Assembly: GCA_963513935.1 (NCBI GenBank)
Contig: OY740770.1
Coordinates: 95,078,511 to 95,142,510 of the forward strand
Source of the DNA: Aphrophora alni
Lineage: Eukaryota; Arthropoda; Insecta; Hemiptera; Aphrophoridae
DNA: 64,000 nucleotides
Reading direction: 5' to 3'
Made by a program: the position numbers and the translations under genes. The notes under the pieces were generated by a model. It was not told where the DNA came from. It made no database searches and saw only the letters and a program-made list of their open reading frames with translations. Every line of letters starts with the position of its first letter. The first letter of the stretch is position 1. Positions 11,785 to 24,495 of this stretch are shown here, one piece after another.

Positions 11785-12171
11785 AAAAATTTAAGCAGAC
11801 AAAATAATAATAAAAAAAAAAAAATTTATCGAAATTGGTTTAGAAGTTTTTGTGTAAGTGTTTATAAAAATAAATAAATAATAAAAAAAAGAGACTATAG
11901 ATTTATAGAGCTTTAAATATTTAAACTAAATAAAAAAAATTTCATCAGCAACAGTTGTACAGTATTTGAAAAGCTGCAAAACATAAAAATGAGCCTTGTT
12001 TAACAAAATAATTTTGAATTTAAATTTAGATAGTTCCAATGCGAAATTTTGAAAATTAACTACGGTTCCAGAATTTAAAATAAACCACTCTATAATTTAA
12101 TTTAACCACACTAGAATCTAGAATCAACCACTTTATAATTTAGAGAAAACCACGCTCTGCTACCAAAAACA

Positions 12172-14238
12172 TGTTACCAGGGGACTTAAATTTAATAAAG
12201 GCGGAACTAAAATGGTAACGATGTTTGAAAAGAAAAATAAAAAAAAAAGACAAAGACAAGTTTAATAATTAACAAGGCTCAAGTTTATTGAAAACAGAAA
12301 GAAATTTCGACGGTTCAGACTTTGTCATTTACAACAAAAGACATCCTGACACAAATCATCAGTAAAAAAAAAACTTATGATTAACAAGATCATAAATTGT
12401 AAAAGTTATAAGCCCTTAATTGTAACATATAATAATTTAGATAAAAAAAAAATTAATCAACAGATTCTAAACATTTATCCCCCCCTTTTAGTTTATATAT
12501 ATATGTTTATAGTTACAAAAATTTAACAATAAAAAAAGACAATGAGCACAGCTTAATAATTCACAGAATTATAATTAATCAAAAAAAAAGATTATACGCC
12601 CTTAAAGTAAAAGTATAATAATTTAAAAAAAAAAATTAATCAAGATTTTCAAAAAAAAAACTTATCCCCCTTTTTTTTAGTTTAGTTTATAAGATGATAG
12701 TTTCCTTTTAAACAGTAACAGAAATTAACAAAATATAAAAGAGCTTGATATTTTAAGTTCAAGAAAGATCATATCTATAGTTAACATGTTTATCACTAAA
12801 CTAAAGTAACATAATATAATTGGTTTGAAAATTTCTTAAAAAAAAAGAAACTGTATTGGCCAATAAATTTATATTTAAATAAAAAAAAAGGAAAATTAAT
12901 TTAGAATTTTGAAATTTTGTTAATTGACGTCAATTATTTTAATTTAGAAACTAACCTCTTGGAGGTTGTTAGGACCGAAAATTGCATGCAGGCTCCACCC
13001 AATAAATTGTTATATAATTTATAAATAATTACAAAAGTCTACATCTAGAAAATAGTTTGAAGGAACACATATTTGCGGAAGTAAATTTAGGCACATAAAT
13101 CATATGAGTTAGTTAAAGTTCAGTAAAGTCAGCTGTAAAAAAAGGACATCACTTTTATGCACTTGAAAATCTGAAGTTATGTGATGCAAAAACGTGTTTT
13201 GCCAACAGGACGAAACTTGCTAGGATGATTCGCTGGTTTGCGCAATATGAGACAAGAATTTCTCTATTTCTCCTACCAGCATATTGGCTGTGGCAAACAA
13301 AAAACACGTTTCTTTTAGCGTCTGTGCAAGATCAGACATGTTGTAGCATTAATGTTCTTTATAGAAGAAAATATCTGGTTATTTGTCAAAATTAAAGTAA
13401 ATTAATTGCATCACAGAAATTCGTTAAGATTGTAATTAAAAGCTTCTTAGATGATTATAAATTTATTTATATATATAGTTTTGTTTTAAAAGAAAGCTTG
13501 TATAAGACTTGTAAGATTCTTCAAAAGTCTATAAAACGAAATTTTCTGATTTAGAAGAAATTTCTCTAATTGTTTTATATTTGACATGTTCAATAGGATA
13601 TTCTGATCATTTAATGTTCAACATTAGTCTGCACTTATTTCACAAAATTGTTCAAAACTTAAAATGTGCCTTTACAAGGTTTTGTAAATGATGTTTTAAG
13701 AAAAGAAAATTTTTATAATCATTTAGTTTCAAAAGAAAATAGAATATTAAATAAAACATGAAATACATATTTTAAACAATACATGATAATTAACAAATTA
13801 TTTTAAAAATTAACAAAATATATAATATGACAAAATCTGTAAGGTTGAAGTACCTGGTTAATCCTGTCGCAGTTCACGTGAGCTTGTACCGAGAAAATGA
13901 TGGTTAATTTAACATTTTTGAACTAGGTTATTTAAACTAAAACGCACAAACTGTAATTAACATGATGTTGTATGAGACTTGTAAGGTTAGAGAAGAAAAA
14001 AAACTTTTGTTAGATGAGTGATGCAGAATGTAGACCATGTTGTTATCACATCTAGACTGTGGACCGGGTATTAGAGAAGCTCTTGACCGGCGAATGGACT
14101 TTGTGTTCAGGTATCAGACGATGCTTGGTTTTGGAGCGGGCCGCCAGGTGCCAGCATCTGTCAAGGGACGGAAATTGGATGTGGAAGAGAGTTAATGAAG
14201 TTATATTGCGGAAGTGTTTTTTGAATTTAAATGCTACA
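12172..14238. repeat. Right LTR (2067 bp)
   Basis: Same start (TGTTACC) and end (GCTACA) as the left LTR, and the same A-run lengths wherever compared. Near-identity of LTRs implies recent insertion. It is followed directly by the CAAA target duplication. Confidence 0.75.
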
Positions 14239-14839
14239 CAAATATGCCATTTTCTTGGAAAGTCAGGATTCGAAATAGCATGTTGTTGTCTGTCATAGTA
14301 GTAGGCCTATCTCAAATTGTCATTTGTCCACCCACCACTATATACTGGCCTTGTAATATAGTCGTCTAACATGGAGAGGATACATGACAACACAATATAC
14401 GGTACAAAGTGGTTTGTCCACTTTAATTTAATGTTGGATGAGGTCTATATTATTATCTGTCATAGTAGTAAAAGTTGTAGTAGGCGTAGTTCGAGGTAAA
14501 TTGACTTCCTACTTAGGTTAATTTCTATAGCTGAATAGACTGTGGCATCAATGTAATAAATATTATATAGGATATTGGAAAACTATGGCAATATTTTACA
14601 AAGAGTAAAGCAGAATACATACCTTACAGTTAATTTTGACCAGCTGATTCCATTTGACCAAAACTAATCTCCGTTTTGTATTGTTTATAACGTCACATAT
14701 ACGATGGGTTTAAAAATTCGACTCGACCTACATCCAATATAAAGCCTCTTGGTACATAAAGGAGGTTTTCATAATATCTCCTTATCGCTTGTGGTAATAT
14801 TTGTCGTGGAGAGATTTAATATAATGTAATTTGTGGACA

Positions 14840-15080
14840 TATTTTGGCCATATCTCGAGATAATTTTTGTTTGTTTTTCATTATTCAAAATTGGAGGTAG
14901 TAAAATACACCACTATTCGAAAAATACACAAAATTATGATTTTCTCATATTCGGTTCCAAAATTTGATCAAATGTTGCTTATGGACCCAAACAAGACGTC
15001 GCGAAAAATTACTTAGGTTATGCAGGATCTCGGTTGATAGCGTTTTCCTGTTCTCTCACGTTTTCATTAGTATAACGTGT
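14840..15080 (+). repeat. Old interspersed repeat, member 1 of an inverted pair
   Basis: TATTTTGGCCATATCTCGAG, a TTTTCATT..TTCAAAATTGG stretch and a downstream ACACAAAATT string recur in the reverse orientation near 50880-51100 (TTTTGGCCACATCTCAAAAC). Similarity is patchy, so this is an ancient, unclassified repeat. Confidence 0.35.
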
Positions 15081-18000
15081 TTTTATAAAGTAAAAATAAA
15101 ATTTAAAAAACTTTAAATATTTTAATGGTGGCCGTTAGAAACTCTATTTAGAAGTTCCTTTTATCTTTAAATCTTATATTAGCTTTTATTGTTAGCTTGG
15201 CGATCTGAATATTTTGATTCGAAAACGAGATCGTCAATGATCAACAAAATAAATGCGTTTCATATCACCTCTGATTATCATCTGCGTGCTGAGTACGTAT
15301 CACACCATTGCCTAATTGTTACATAACCTAAAGCTTTGGGCTGGGACAGATCGAATCTCTTCGACAAAGTTACGTCATTTTCTTAAACATTATATTTGGC
15401 AAGGCTGGGGGCAGTGGAGAAAGTTATCTACAGTGTTATATTTTATTGAATGCATTAAGAAAGTTTCAAACATTATTTGTTTAGGCGTTATTATAAAGCC
15501 GAGAGTTTCTTGTGGGTCGATAACAGTTTGCTTTCAAGTGTATCACAAACCCTCTGCTTCAATCGTAATAAAATATAACATTATATAATTTGTGATTTTT
15601 TTTTTTTTTTTACTAATCGCCAACGTAAATTCTTAACTTAGCATCCTAAAACGTTTGAACCAAATTTTATCCCCTTTTCACTGAACTGTAGCGGTGGTCT
15701 AGTTGTGTACTAAACAACAAATTTTGCTTTAGTCGGCGAAAAGGACATACTTTCATTCATGTGTTGGAAGATATTAAATAATGACAATTTATTATTGTTA
15801 TATGACAATTATAAATATATATTGTTCCCATTTGGACTTGAGTATTTACAGTACTGACCTAGCTTCGTGGAGAACTATTGGGAAGCTACAATTGAGAGTG
15901 GAATTATGGGCGAGGATTTCGATTTACTAGGACACATTATTACACTACTGAAAAGCGGTCTAACATATTTTGACTCTCCACTGGTTGTTGTCCCACCGAA
16001 GTTAAGTTTTTAGTGCATTAAGTAACGATTCTTATATAACAATTCTTTCTTGTTTTTCAATTTACCGCATTTGTTTTGGTTTATAAAATTGGAATTTTTA
16101 GTTTTGGGATCATTGCAGCTCACCCCTCCCCCCACTAATCTCATGGCCAAAATATGCCCTTATATAAAAATATAGATCATAATTCCATTTCTTTTAATCT
16201 GTAGAACACTTCACAGATGAATTTTCATATTTTACCTAAGTTTGATCAACATGGAAACAACTGATTTTGTAAATTCGACCGTTTTAGCTTACCTTTAACT
16301 CCTTGAAACAAAATTACAAGTTAAAAAATACATTAAAAAGAAGACACATAGTTAAAGTCAATTTTGAGAAAACTAAGTTTTTTATGTTATAATTTTAATC
16401 GCAAATTATTGAATTACTCTGATTTTTACGTGAAAACCTCAAAACTAAAATTTTGAACAATATACTGTTTCTGAGATAACAGTACATAAGGTAGACATTT
16501 GTAAGAAAAACAGCTGTTTTGAACACAGAGGAACGAATATGCAACATTAATTTTTCAAATTTATATATTATTTACTACAATGAGAAAGAAAAAAGCTGTT
16601 TTATATTATATATTTAAAACTGAATTTATAAATAAAAATATTGAATAACCACTACTAGTTTTGAAATTTACAGTGTTGTAGAAGTTTATATGTTACTATT
16701 TAGAATGAATTCTATGCAGTCTATGAATTTTTTTTTGACCCAAGTTAAGAAGATTAAAAAAAAATCCTACATTCGCTCAAAAACTTAATATTCAGATTAC
16801 GCATGGAACAAATTAACAATGTCTGTTAGAGAATGTTGTACGTGCAGAAATAATTGTTTTATAGACGTAATGTTTAACGCGCATGCGCTCCCTATACATG
16901 GAGTTAATTCAGAAAACTGGGTGTTTTTTACAGTAAGCGCGTGCCCAATCTATAGTGTCTGTATTCCGCACTGGATTAAGTGTACTCTGAGAACAATGGC
17001 GTAATAAAATAAATCCTTCCAAGATAAGAGGTCATAGCTAACAAACATACACCTGTGAACTTTTTCTACTTAACGTCCAATTAGTAATAAATAATCCTAT
17101 GATGCAATTGGCTGTGAAAAGCCTATGCTTGTTAGATGACAAGTAATATCGACTTTTTGCAGCTGTAATTCTAGATTTTGTAATCAGCCTTCACCACTCA
17201 TTTCACGATGCTTAATCAACCCCGTACATTTTTTTAGCGCCCACGGAGATTAAACCAGAAATCTCCTTACACCAAGTGAAAGTTACATTATACCAACAAT
17301 TTCTGATTAATATAAAAGGTGAATGGTACAAAAGTGTTGATTTCGTCTTTGATTCTGATATTTCAGGAACTCATTTAGGCCATTTTTGTCATGGATTATC
17401 TGAAAATCGGTGGCTCGATTGAGACAATAGTTAGCAGATCCATGGAGTGTTTGCGTCCCACAGAATTATCTGTTCAAATTTCGTAATGGTTAAAAGTAAA
17501 AATGAGTTAATATGATTTTTTTTTCTCGTTCTTCTTCTTTTTTTTATCTAAATACATCGAAAATTATCAAAATAAATTTATCCATAACAAAATATATTTG
17601 AATTCGTCAAAATATAAGTAACAAGTCGAAATATATTGAAGTGTAACAAGTAAAACGTAACATAATAAAAATATCGAAATATAAAAAAAAGTCAGTGAAT
17701 AAAATTTCATCTTTCTATGTAGACGGAAAGTGAGTTAAATTAAGCTTAATGACAGACAAGCACGGTAGTCAATTAAATGAAAGTATATAAGTCTCAAACT
17801 TATGACAATTTTTATTAACCTTGTTGGAAATCATAATTATTATAAAAAGTGATTAATAGTCTGGTTCTTAGCAACCAAATATTATTTACAATTAGCATAT
17901 GATTTTGCTTAACAGCTGATCTTAATGTTGAGGTTATATTTTTATTATCTTACAAAAAGATGTGCAGAATATCTTTGTGATACATGTATGTGTTTAGAGC

Positions 18001-19792
18001 AGAGTTTAAATTTGATCAGTTTGTACGTATTTATGAGTTCTGGATCCACCTTAAATGTAAAACAAACCTATATTTTAACAATGTATATCTATTGACAGTT
18101 TATATTATTTATAATTTATATTCGTTATTTTACAATTATGTGCAGTGATGTTGAGGAAATTATGTTATCTAATTTTTGATGGCTTCAATGTTTTGACACC
18201 TAAAAACACATTTAGAATTTTTGTTGGAAATATACTTATCTGTCTGTGATATTTTTGTATTATTATACATTATTTCAAATAACTTTTTTTAATGATGTAC
18301 ATCTGTCTGTAGCCTAACAAATTGGACTAATATAGATATCTGTATTTTGATCTTATCTACAAAAGTTTCAGATTTGGGTCAAAGCCGTCTAGACTAAAAG
18401 TCAAAATTATTATTTTTTTAAAAATAGATTCGAACGTTTTTGATCAAATTGATCCTAAATTAAGTAGCCTTTAAAGATCTAGTAGATAAAATATTTTGGC
18501 CGCCGTTTTCCACAAACTGAAATTTTGCGAGTTATCAATCATAAGAGTAAAATGGACCTTAGAAGTAATCATAAAAAATTGTATATTTCAAAATCTTTGA
18601 AAACGATTTGTAATAAATTTTGATGAAATGTGAAGATTTATGATCCAAAGGAATATGCCACTCCTTACATAAAAGAAACGTACGATTTATTAGTAATTTA
18701 AAAAAAAAAGGGGAAAAAAGAGTTTTATTTTCACAAGATCTTTTTGATTTCCCCACACTACTCACAAACCGATTTTGAGACTATCTGAATTTTCAGTCTT
18801 TTGTGGTAGTTGTACCTAAATTATGTTAGAACTAGGTTAGTGTTTGTGTTTGAATGTACGCCAAGATTTGTGAGCAGTTAGTTTATTTACTTAAACACAA
18901 GTCACGTGCTAGACAAATCGAGTATTTTTTAGACTAACAAATCCTAATTAAATTAATTCAAACAGACCCACTTCAACTAAATATAATCGATATATTGCAA
19001 CTTGTTACATGTGACAGGTGCGAACCTTAATCATTTCAGGTTCAACTCACTTGCTATGCTAAGCAGATTTCTAAACTGATCACGGATCTTTGTATAAAAT
19101 ATTGTCTGCTTGGAGTTTAAACTTTCTATAACACACATAAACTTGGTCAATAAAACTTAATAACAATTAAATCGTCACTTTTTGAGAAATAATTATTACT
19201 TAATTTTGACCTGTGAAAACTAGAAATATGAACCGATTCAGATCCTTAGAACAAGATTTGGTAGCTCCTTCATTTTAACACAACATTTGCTTATCCATCC
19301 CAAGATAACTGTGTAAGCAAGTTGTCCAATTTTGATAAATTATGTTTAACTGGTTTTCGTTTGTATCTAACATAGCACGATCTACTTTCAAAATTGCTGC
19401 CAACAGTCGTACTAACGCCTGGGTTTTCCACGACTTTTAATAGATCTGTTAATTAAATAAAATCAGAGGTCAATATTTAATTTTTTTATTGTTTATTTTA
19501 CTGAAATACTTATGATTCTCTTGAAGATTTTATTCAACTATCCAAAAGAGAATTAAATACCACATAAAAGAAATATTTAAAGGAAAACCTGATAAATTAT
19601 TCGTTAACCAAAAATTGAAAATAAAATTATTTTTAACTTAGTAGTACGTAGTGGAAATAACAATTCAATAAGTCTAATTTAAAATTTATTTAAAATGTTT
19701 ATGTTACTGAAATATTTACTACTTTTAAAAGATTTCATTTAACCATCTAAAAAAGAATTCAAATCACACCAGTTTGTAATTCAATACGATCA

Positions 19793-19817
19793 AACACACA
19801 CGCTCGCGCGCGCGCGT
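19793..19817. repeat. CA/CG mixed microsatellite
   Basis: ACACACACGCTCGCGCGCGCGCG, an alternating purine-pyrimidine tract. A very similar one occurs at 47815-47851. Confidence 0.9.
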
Positions 19818-19993
19818 TCGAGCTTATGAACGAACGATTCAATTAAAGTGAAAGCATCAAGTACACTCTCACTAAGTGTCATAGAAAAAACAATGTCCAA
19901 ACATTTATAAAATACATTTTGTAGGCATATAACATAAAATGTTACTCAACTAGTAAAATAAACAAGTTGAAGGGCAATAATTATATTCACCTA

Positions 19994-20590
19994 GCGCCAT
20001 CATACAATATAATACAAGCACGTCGTCTAAATTTAAATGCTCAAAGTTGGTCTTTTGAGTTTGTATGTGTACATTTTAGTGGTAGATCAAGTGGTCTTAC
20101 ACAGTATTTGTAGTGTAGGCCTACTGTTGTAGCATACGTAAAACAGTAGTTGGACAGATTTTCTGAACCTCGTAATTGTGTATATCACTATTTTTTTTGA
20201 CGTAACGGGCCTCGTGGGTGTGTATATATTCAACCGTCTCCACTCGGTTTGCTCGGTCTTTGCGTGCCTCGAAGCCGTACACATGTGAAGGAGCCTCAAC
20301 TCGGCTCAACCAGATGTCGTAAATTTACGAATATCACCAACAACTTCGTTATTTGTCATCATAGAGAAAGTGGTGTTGGTATAGGCAGAATTGAAATCTG
20401 CAGAATTTATCAAAGTTATTATAAGATGAATAATACACAAGATATCTACTTAAAATCTTTAAAATTATTGCTATTTTGACTTTTTCAAATTTTGTATTAA
20501 TTTATGAATTTTAATAGGGTAATTTTTTTGGCCGTTATCGTGCTTATGTGTATATAAAAACAATGACAGACGGACTGGAAGTCGAAAATA
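19994..20590 (+). repeat. Rep-A copy 3
   Basis: It opens with GCGCCATCATACAATATAATACAAG. Further on come GATTTTCTGAACCTCGTAATTGTGTA, the block TTCGTTATTTGTCATCATAG, and the rear motif GGCCGTTATCGTGCTTATG followed by AATGACAGACGGAC. It shows the same order of blocks as copy 1. Confidence 0.65.
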
Positions 20591-21097
20591 ACATTTGTCT
20601 ACAGTTGTTGACAAAGAGGCATTTTGTTCATTTAAATTAGTTTGCAAAACAGCTGATTTCTCAACAGTTTTACTTTGCCCACTACTTTGCACACTCCGAA
20701 TGGCAACCGAACAAAACGAAATTTGGGTTACGTTTATTTGAATTGATTTATAATATACAGGAAATGTCCCGTATGTAGGTTAGATTAATTCTTTCATGTA
20801 AAATAACATAAATAAACAACAAAACAACGTTTTAAAGTTGAAAAGGGAAGTAATTATTCATGAAGATGATTGACAGTGTATGTACACGGAGAGTATTTTT
20901 CGTTTGCCGAGTTTTGAAGTTGGCAATCCCGTTTCCTCAACAATACACCTAAGTTATTTGTAATACAGTATTCATAAATAACCTCAGTTTTGACGTGAGA
21001 ACTTCTACTCATTGGAGCACATATTTTATTTGTAGGTATGTTATTATTTGTCACAAAATAACAACTGTAGACAAAGTATAATGTGCAATTCGTGAGC
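20591..21097. other. Unannotated DNA
   Basis: No gene is recognised. The minus-strand frames here are short and do not resemble a known family. Confidence 0.5.
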
Positions 21098-21186
21098 AAA
21101 GTGTCTTTTTTAAACTCGATAAAATTGACGCACTCGGCAAGCCTCGTGCGTCAACATTTTTCTCTCGTTTAAAAAAGTGCCACTTT
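21098..21186. repeat. Hairpin with CG-bearing loop
   Basis: The left arm AAAGTGTCTTTTTTAAACTCG..TTGACGCA pairs with the right arm TGCGTCAA...CGTTTAAAAAAGTGCCACTTT. Stems are about 35 bp with a few mismatches. The loop is CTCGGCAAGCCTCG. It could be a tiny foldback element or a remnant of one. Confidence 0.65.
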
Positions 21187-21505
21187 GACCACTAGTTGCA
21201 CAAATAACTATTTCGTCATACTGCTTCAAAAACAGCTGTTTTCAATACATGCATTGAGATGTTAAAGTTGTTATTTTTTGTCCCAGGACCTAAAGACATC
21301 AGCTGAGGTCGAGGTCATCAGCTGATCCTTCATTTATACGAATTAATTAACGATTGTAAAGCATCTATAAAAACAATCGATACTCTCGATTGTAAATAAC
21401 CGATAAAACAGCTGTTACCATCGATTTGAAGGTAAATAGGTTATAACATTTTAGTCTAATATGTGCTTATAGCCCAACTGGATTGTTAATAATTAATTAC
21501 TATAT

Positions 21506-21914
21506 AATTACCTTGTAGCCTATTGAGGTGTTACCGTCGAACAATCATTACTTGTAGTTTAACAAATAAAACACAATTTTTTTTATTTGTTAAAATGGAA
21601 TTCTATCAAGTACCGTCGGTCATCAGTGTAAACAATATACTTGTAGTTTACACTATCGTATATGACGCGTTTAAACTATTTGTCAGTCATTTTCAAATAT
21701 AAAAACACATAGAAACACTTAACAACACATATTAATTCACATTTAAAAACACACATATACGGACGACGTGCGTTGTCAGTGACCGCTCTCGTTGAGTGTT
21801 TCTATGTGTTTTTATATTTGAAAATGACTGACAAATAGTTGAAACGCGTCATATAAGATAGTGTAAACTACAAGTAAGGATTGTTCAACGGTAACACCTC
21901 AATACAAGGTAATT
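21506..21914. repeat. Long interrupted palindrome
   Basis: AATTACCTTGTAGCCTATTG at the left is mirrored by CAATACAAGGTAATT at the right. A second inner block, TTTGTCAGTCATTTTCAAAT through ACATAGAAACACTT, is mirrored at about 21797-21840. The left arm holds about 99 extra bases bounded by the direct repeat ACTTGTAGTTTA (about 21549 and 21649), absent from the right arm. An additional direct repeat, AAATAGGTTATAACATTTTAG, lies at about 21435 and 21925. This looks like a foldback/MITE-type element that took a small insertion or duplication. Confidence 0.7.
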
Positions 21915-22050
21915 AAATAGGTTATAACATTTTAGTTATTTTAAAATTGTTTCTTTATACTGTTTGCAGTATAACGAAAAATATAGTTCATCACTTGGAC
22001 CAAAAGAAGCTTTTTGATCCTCGCTCATTTTCCAACTTAAACTTAAACTC

Positions 22051-22420
22051 GAGCTTGTATTGAAAACCTCCACTTTTGGTCCTAATGATGAAATATACTA
22101 TTTAAAATTTGAGAGTCCCAAAGGTCATATTTAAAGACGTCGATCTGTTTGTAAAAATATAAACATAGGCATTTTGTGGGGGGGATCTAAATCGCCCAAC
22201 TACTACTTAAAAAAAAATAAAATAAAAGGTTCCGCTTCGGCCGTTATACTTGAGCTTGTATCGAAAAGCTTCACTTTTGGGCCTATTGATGAAAATATAC
22301 TATTTCGGTTTCCCAAGGCCATAGATCGAGAAGATCAGTGCATAAAGGAGGTCGAAATTTTTTCCGATTACCAAATTTACTCTATACTTCGAATATTGGG
22401 TAAGTAAAATGCGCTAATCA
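22051..22420 (+). repeat. Rep-A tail relative with an internal duplication
   Basis: GAGCTTGTATTGAAAACCTC...ATGAAATATACTATTT at 22051 recurs 201 bases on as GAGCTTGTATCGAAAAGCTT...ATGAAAATATACTATTT. The second unit continues through CAAGGCCATAGATCGAGAAG and a TTTTTTCCGATTACCAAA stretch that resembles the rear end of Rep-A copy 1 (6680-6750). Confidence 0.5.
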
Positions 22421-23574
22421 CCACATATAAATCTAATAATTATAAGCTATTTCGATGCATATTTATACAGCTAGGAAGTTGTATGAAGTGATTTACCGTG
22501 TCGACTTATATCTCATAGAAAACCTCAAAAATAAAAGCCATTGTAAGTTTTCCTAATAGAGTTCTGAAATGGTAATGAATTTATGTCAGTTTCTTTTGAC
22601 ATTTTAAAATTTTCTTCGTAGAAATAGACATAGAAAATTTCGGAATAACATCTCATGTTATAATTTAAACCGCCAGGTTCTCTTTTCCACGAGGATTTGC
22701 AGCGGATATTAACACTTTCACAAGCTGGATAGTTGTTAATGTTTGTTGGAAGTAGTTTAGAACACGTAGGCGGGACACAACTAGGCCTCAGCTTGAGCTG
22801 AGGAAGTATAAACCAGGTCTGATGACATAAGAGGTAGTTCTATATCCGCATTAAATCTTACGATAGACGACGCCCAAAGTTTAGTGTTTTTGAACCCTGT
22901 AGGCAAAATATGGTGCGACCTGGTGGAACAGCATTCTACGAAGGTTAACAACATTGTTGATATACTTTCTCCGTATACGATACGAGAAAGTATGATTGTC
23001 AGTAATGTATATAGGCTATATATCTGGCAGTATGCCTGTTTATCTTTTAATCCGTGATAAAATATATCCAACACGTTTTAATAAAGCGAGGAAACAAGAT
23101 GGTGGGTGGCCATCATGGTACATACCTTCTACTTGGTTTTAAATCTTCACTAAAAAACATACAAATATGAATTATTTTTATTTTGTTCAATAGTTTAGTT
23201 TGTATTGTTATTTTGTTTTCAATGTAGTAGTAAGGTTTAATGTAGGTTAATAATTTTGTGAATTTAATATATTAACTGCAGAAGAACGGTTTTGTGTTGA
23301 AAACCTATTAAGAATGACGTAGTATAATTGTTTTTTTTTGAAATAATAGAAACATTAATTAATTTTAAAGGGTAGTGCCATGGAGAAGAAATATGTTTTA
23401 TTTGACTCCGAAATTTGAAGCTCATAGGTTAGGTTAGGTTATGTTAGGTTAGGTAAGGGGGTTAGGTTAGGTTGAAGGACTGTATTACAGAGACTATGAA
23501 GTGGAAACCCCAAAACTTCAATGACAAAAAACAAAAAACAGGCAACATGATCTACGATTTAGTACAGAGCTCAT
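22421..23574. other. Unannotated DNA with a Rep-A start fragment
   Basis: No gene is recognised. A minus-strand frame of 97 codons (22781-23074) resembles nothing I know. GGCCATCATGGTACATACC near 23108 looks like the opening of another Rep-A copy. A TTAGG patch lies at 23425-23473. Confidence 0.45.
23425..23473 (+). repeat. Interstitial (TTAGG)n-like patch
   Basis: GGTTAGGTTAGGTTATGTTA and a further GGTTAGGTTAGGTT form a degenerate array of the insect telomere unit. Such short internal patches are common in insect DNA and do not by themselves mark a chromosome end. Confidence 0.85.
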
Positions 23575-23880
23575 CTAAACCAATTAAGAAATTATCTCTT
23601 TATATGCGACTTTTATATTATACACATCTACGAGGGTTGTTAGTGCCTATTTCACTTCAAGAAAGTAGTGGCATACACAATTACAAGGTTCAGAAAACCC
23701 TTGTAACAACTGTTTCAAGCAAACCTGTCCTATAAGTAAGGCCCCCTTTGATCTATAACCAACAAACACATTTCCTTCAAGCCCCAACTATCCAACTTTT
23801 GGGCTTTACATTTAGAGGATCTGTTTGTATTACCATTGTATGATGGGGCTGGGTAAGTACCATGATGGCGCCCATCAATT
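23575..23880 (-). repeat. Rep-A copy 4 (reverse orientation)
   Basis: The reverse complement reads GGCGCCATCATGGTACTTAC, then ATCCTCTAAATGTAAAGCCC, AAACAGTTGTTACAAGG and TTCTGAACCTTGTAATTGTG, matching the front of the family. It is the only clear minus-oriented copy. A plus-strand frame across it (23472-23735) is a shadow of the repeat. Confidence 0.65.
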
Positions 23881-24495
23881 TGTTGTGACATTATATAATT
23901 TTAAAACTTACATCCCTCGTTTAGTAATGATTTTGACAGGCTTGGTGTGGATAGTGTTTAATCAGTTTTCTGGGTAGTGCGATTTTGTATTTTGATCTGA
24001 TATTGCAACTCTTTCTAGACATATGAATAAGTATCTACTTAGATACTGTTACCCTAAACTATGGATTGAAAGCTAAAACAGCCTGGGAATTGTGTTTGGA
24101 GTAATAGTGAAGAAGCACCCCAGGTGTAAGTGCAAAGAGAAAAAAAATTGAACACTTAAAAATATATGACAATTAGTTTATTTAAGGACTTTAATTAGTA
24201 CCTGGTGAGAATTTAATGGACTATTCTTCCAGTATGATGGGACTTTACCACAGTATTGTGTGCTATTTCCTTGAAGCAACTTTACCGAATAGAGTTATAA
24301 GAAGAGGGACTTTTGAGTGGGCTTTCATATCAACTGATCTCACAAAGTGAAAGACATGCTTGACAAGTGATAACAGCACTCTAGAAAAGCATCAACAATA
24401 TGTGAATGAAGAGAGGCAATAATTTGAACATTTTATTAAAATTAAAGTAGGCACTACTTTTTAATGCATAAATGTGATTATATAAGAAACAAGAT
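23881..24495. other. Unannotated DNA
   Basis: No gene or recognisable element was found between Rep-A copies 4 and 5. Confidence 0.5.

Larger units (their letters stand above)
9977..12171. other. Interior of the LTR-bounded element, non-coding
   Basis: It starts with GCTCTCCCCCCCC and a GC-rich leader with tandem GGCC motifs. A mixed-composition segment follows (10260-10530), then an AT-rich part full of A-runs. Around 11230-11410 two related segments contain CCACCGCCATTTTG and CCACTGCCATTTTA, a local duplication of about 140 bp spacing. No frame encodes a recognisable retroelement domain on either strand. A candidate TGGAGTCAGAAAGGAGACC, starting 31 bases after the LTR end, has the TGG start of a primer-binding site but is displaced and I cannot match it to a tRNA. 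Confidence 0.6.
7910..14238. mobile_element. Young LTR-bounded non-coding retroelement (LARD-like)
   Basis: Two 2067-bp direct repeats bound a 2195-bp interior. Each repeat starts TGTTACCAGGGG and ends AAATGCTACA, the canonical TG...CA. Matching bases sit at a constant offset of 4262 from end to end, so there is no net indel, and every line I compared was the same. The outer flanks are CAAA at 7906-7909 and CAAA at 14239-14242, a 4-bp target duplication. The interior lacks gag, protease, reverse transcriptase and integrase, so movement would need proteins from elsewhere. I could not recognise a primer-binding site directly after 9976 or a polypurine tract before 12172, which is unusual. A plain segmental duplication would not explain the TG/CA ends together with the flanking repeat. 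Confidence 0.75.
14239..19993. other. Long unannotated AT-rich region
   Basis: No gene is recognised in either strand over 5.7 kb. Small items: a direct repeat TCTGTCATAGTAGTA at 14289 and 14456, a T-run at about 15598-15612, an ATG-less AT-rich tract at 17520-17700, and a mixed CA/CG microsatellite near 19793. Open frames (for example 15316-15588 and 18559-18765) show no family resemblance that I know. Confidence 0.5.

Noticed and set aside
22781..23074. 97-codon minus-strand frame as a gene
   Set aside because: No motif or family resemblance was seen, and it lies between repeat copies. It remains unexplained and is not supported.
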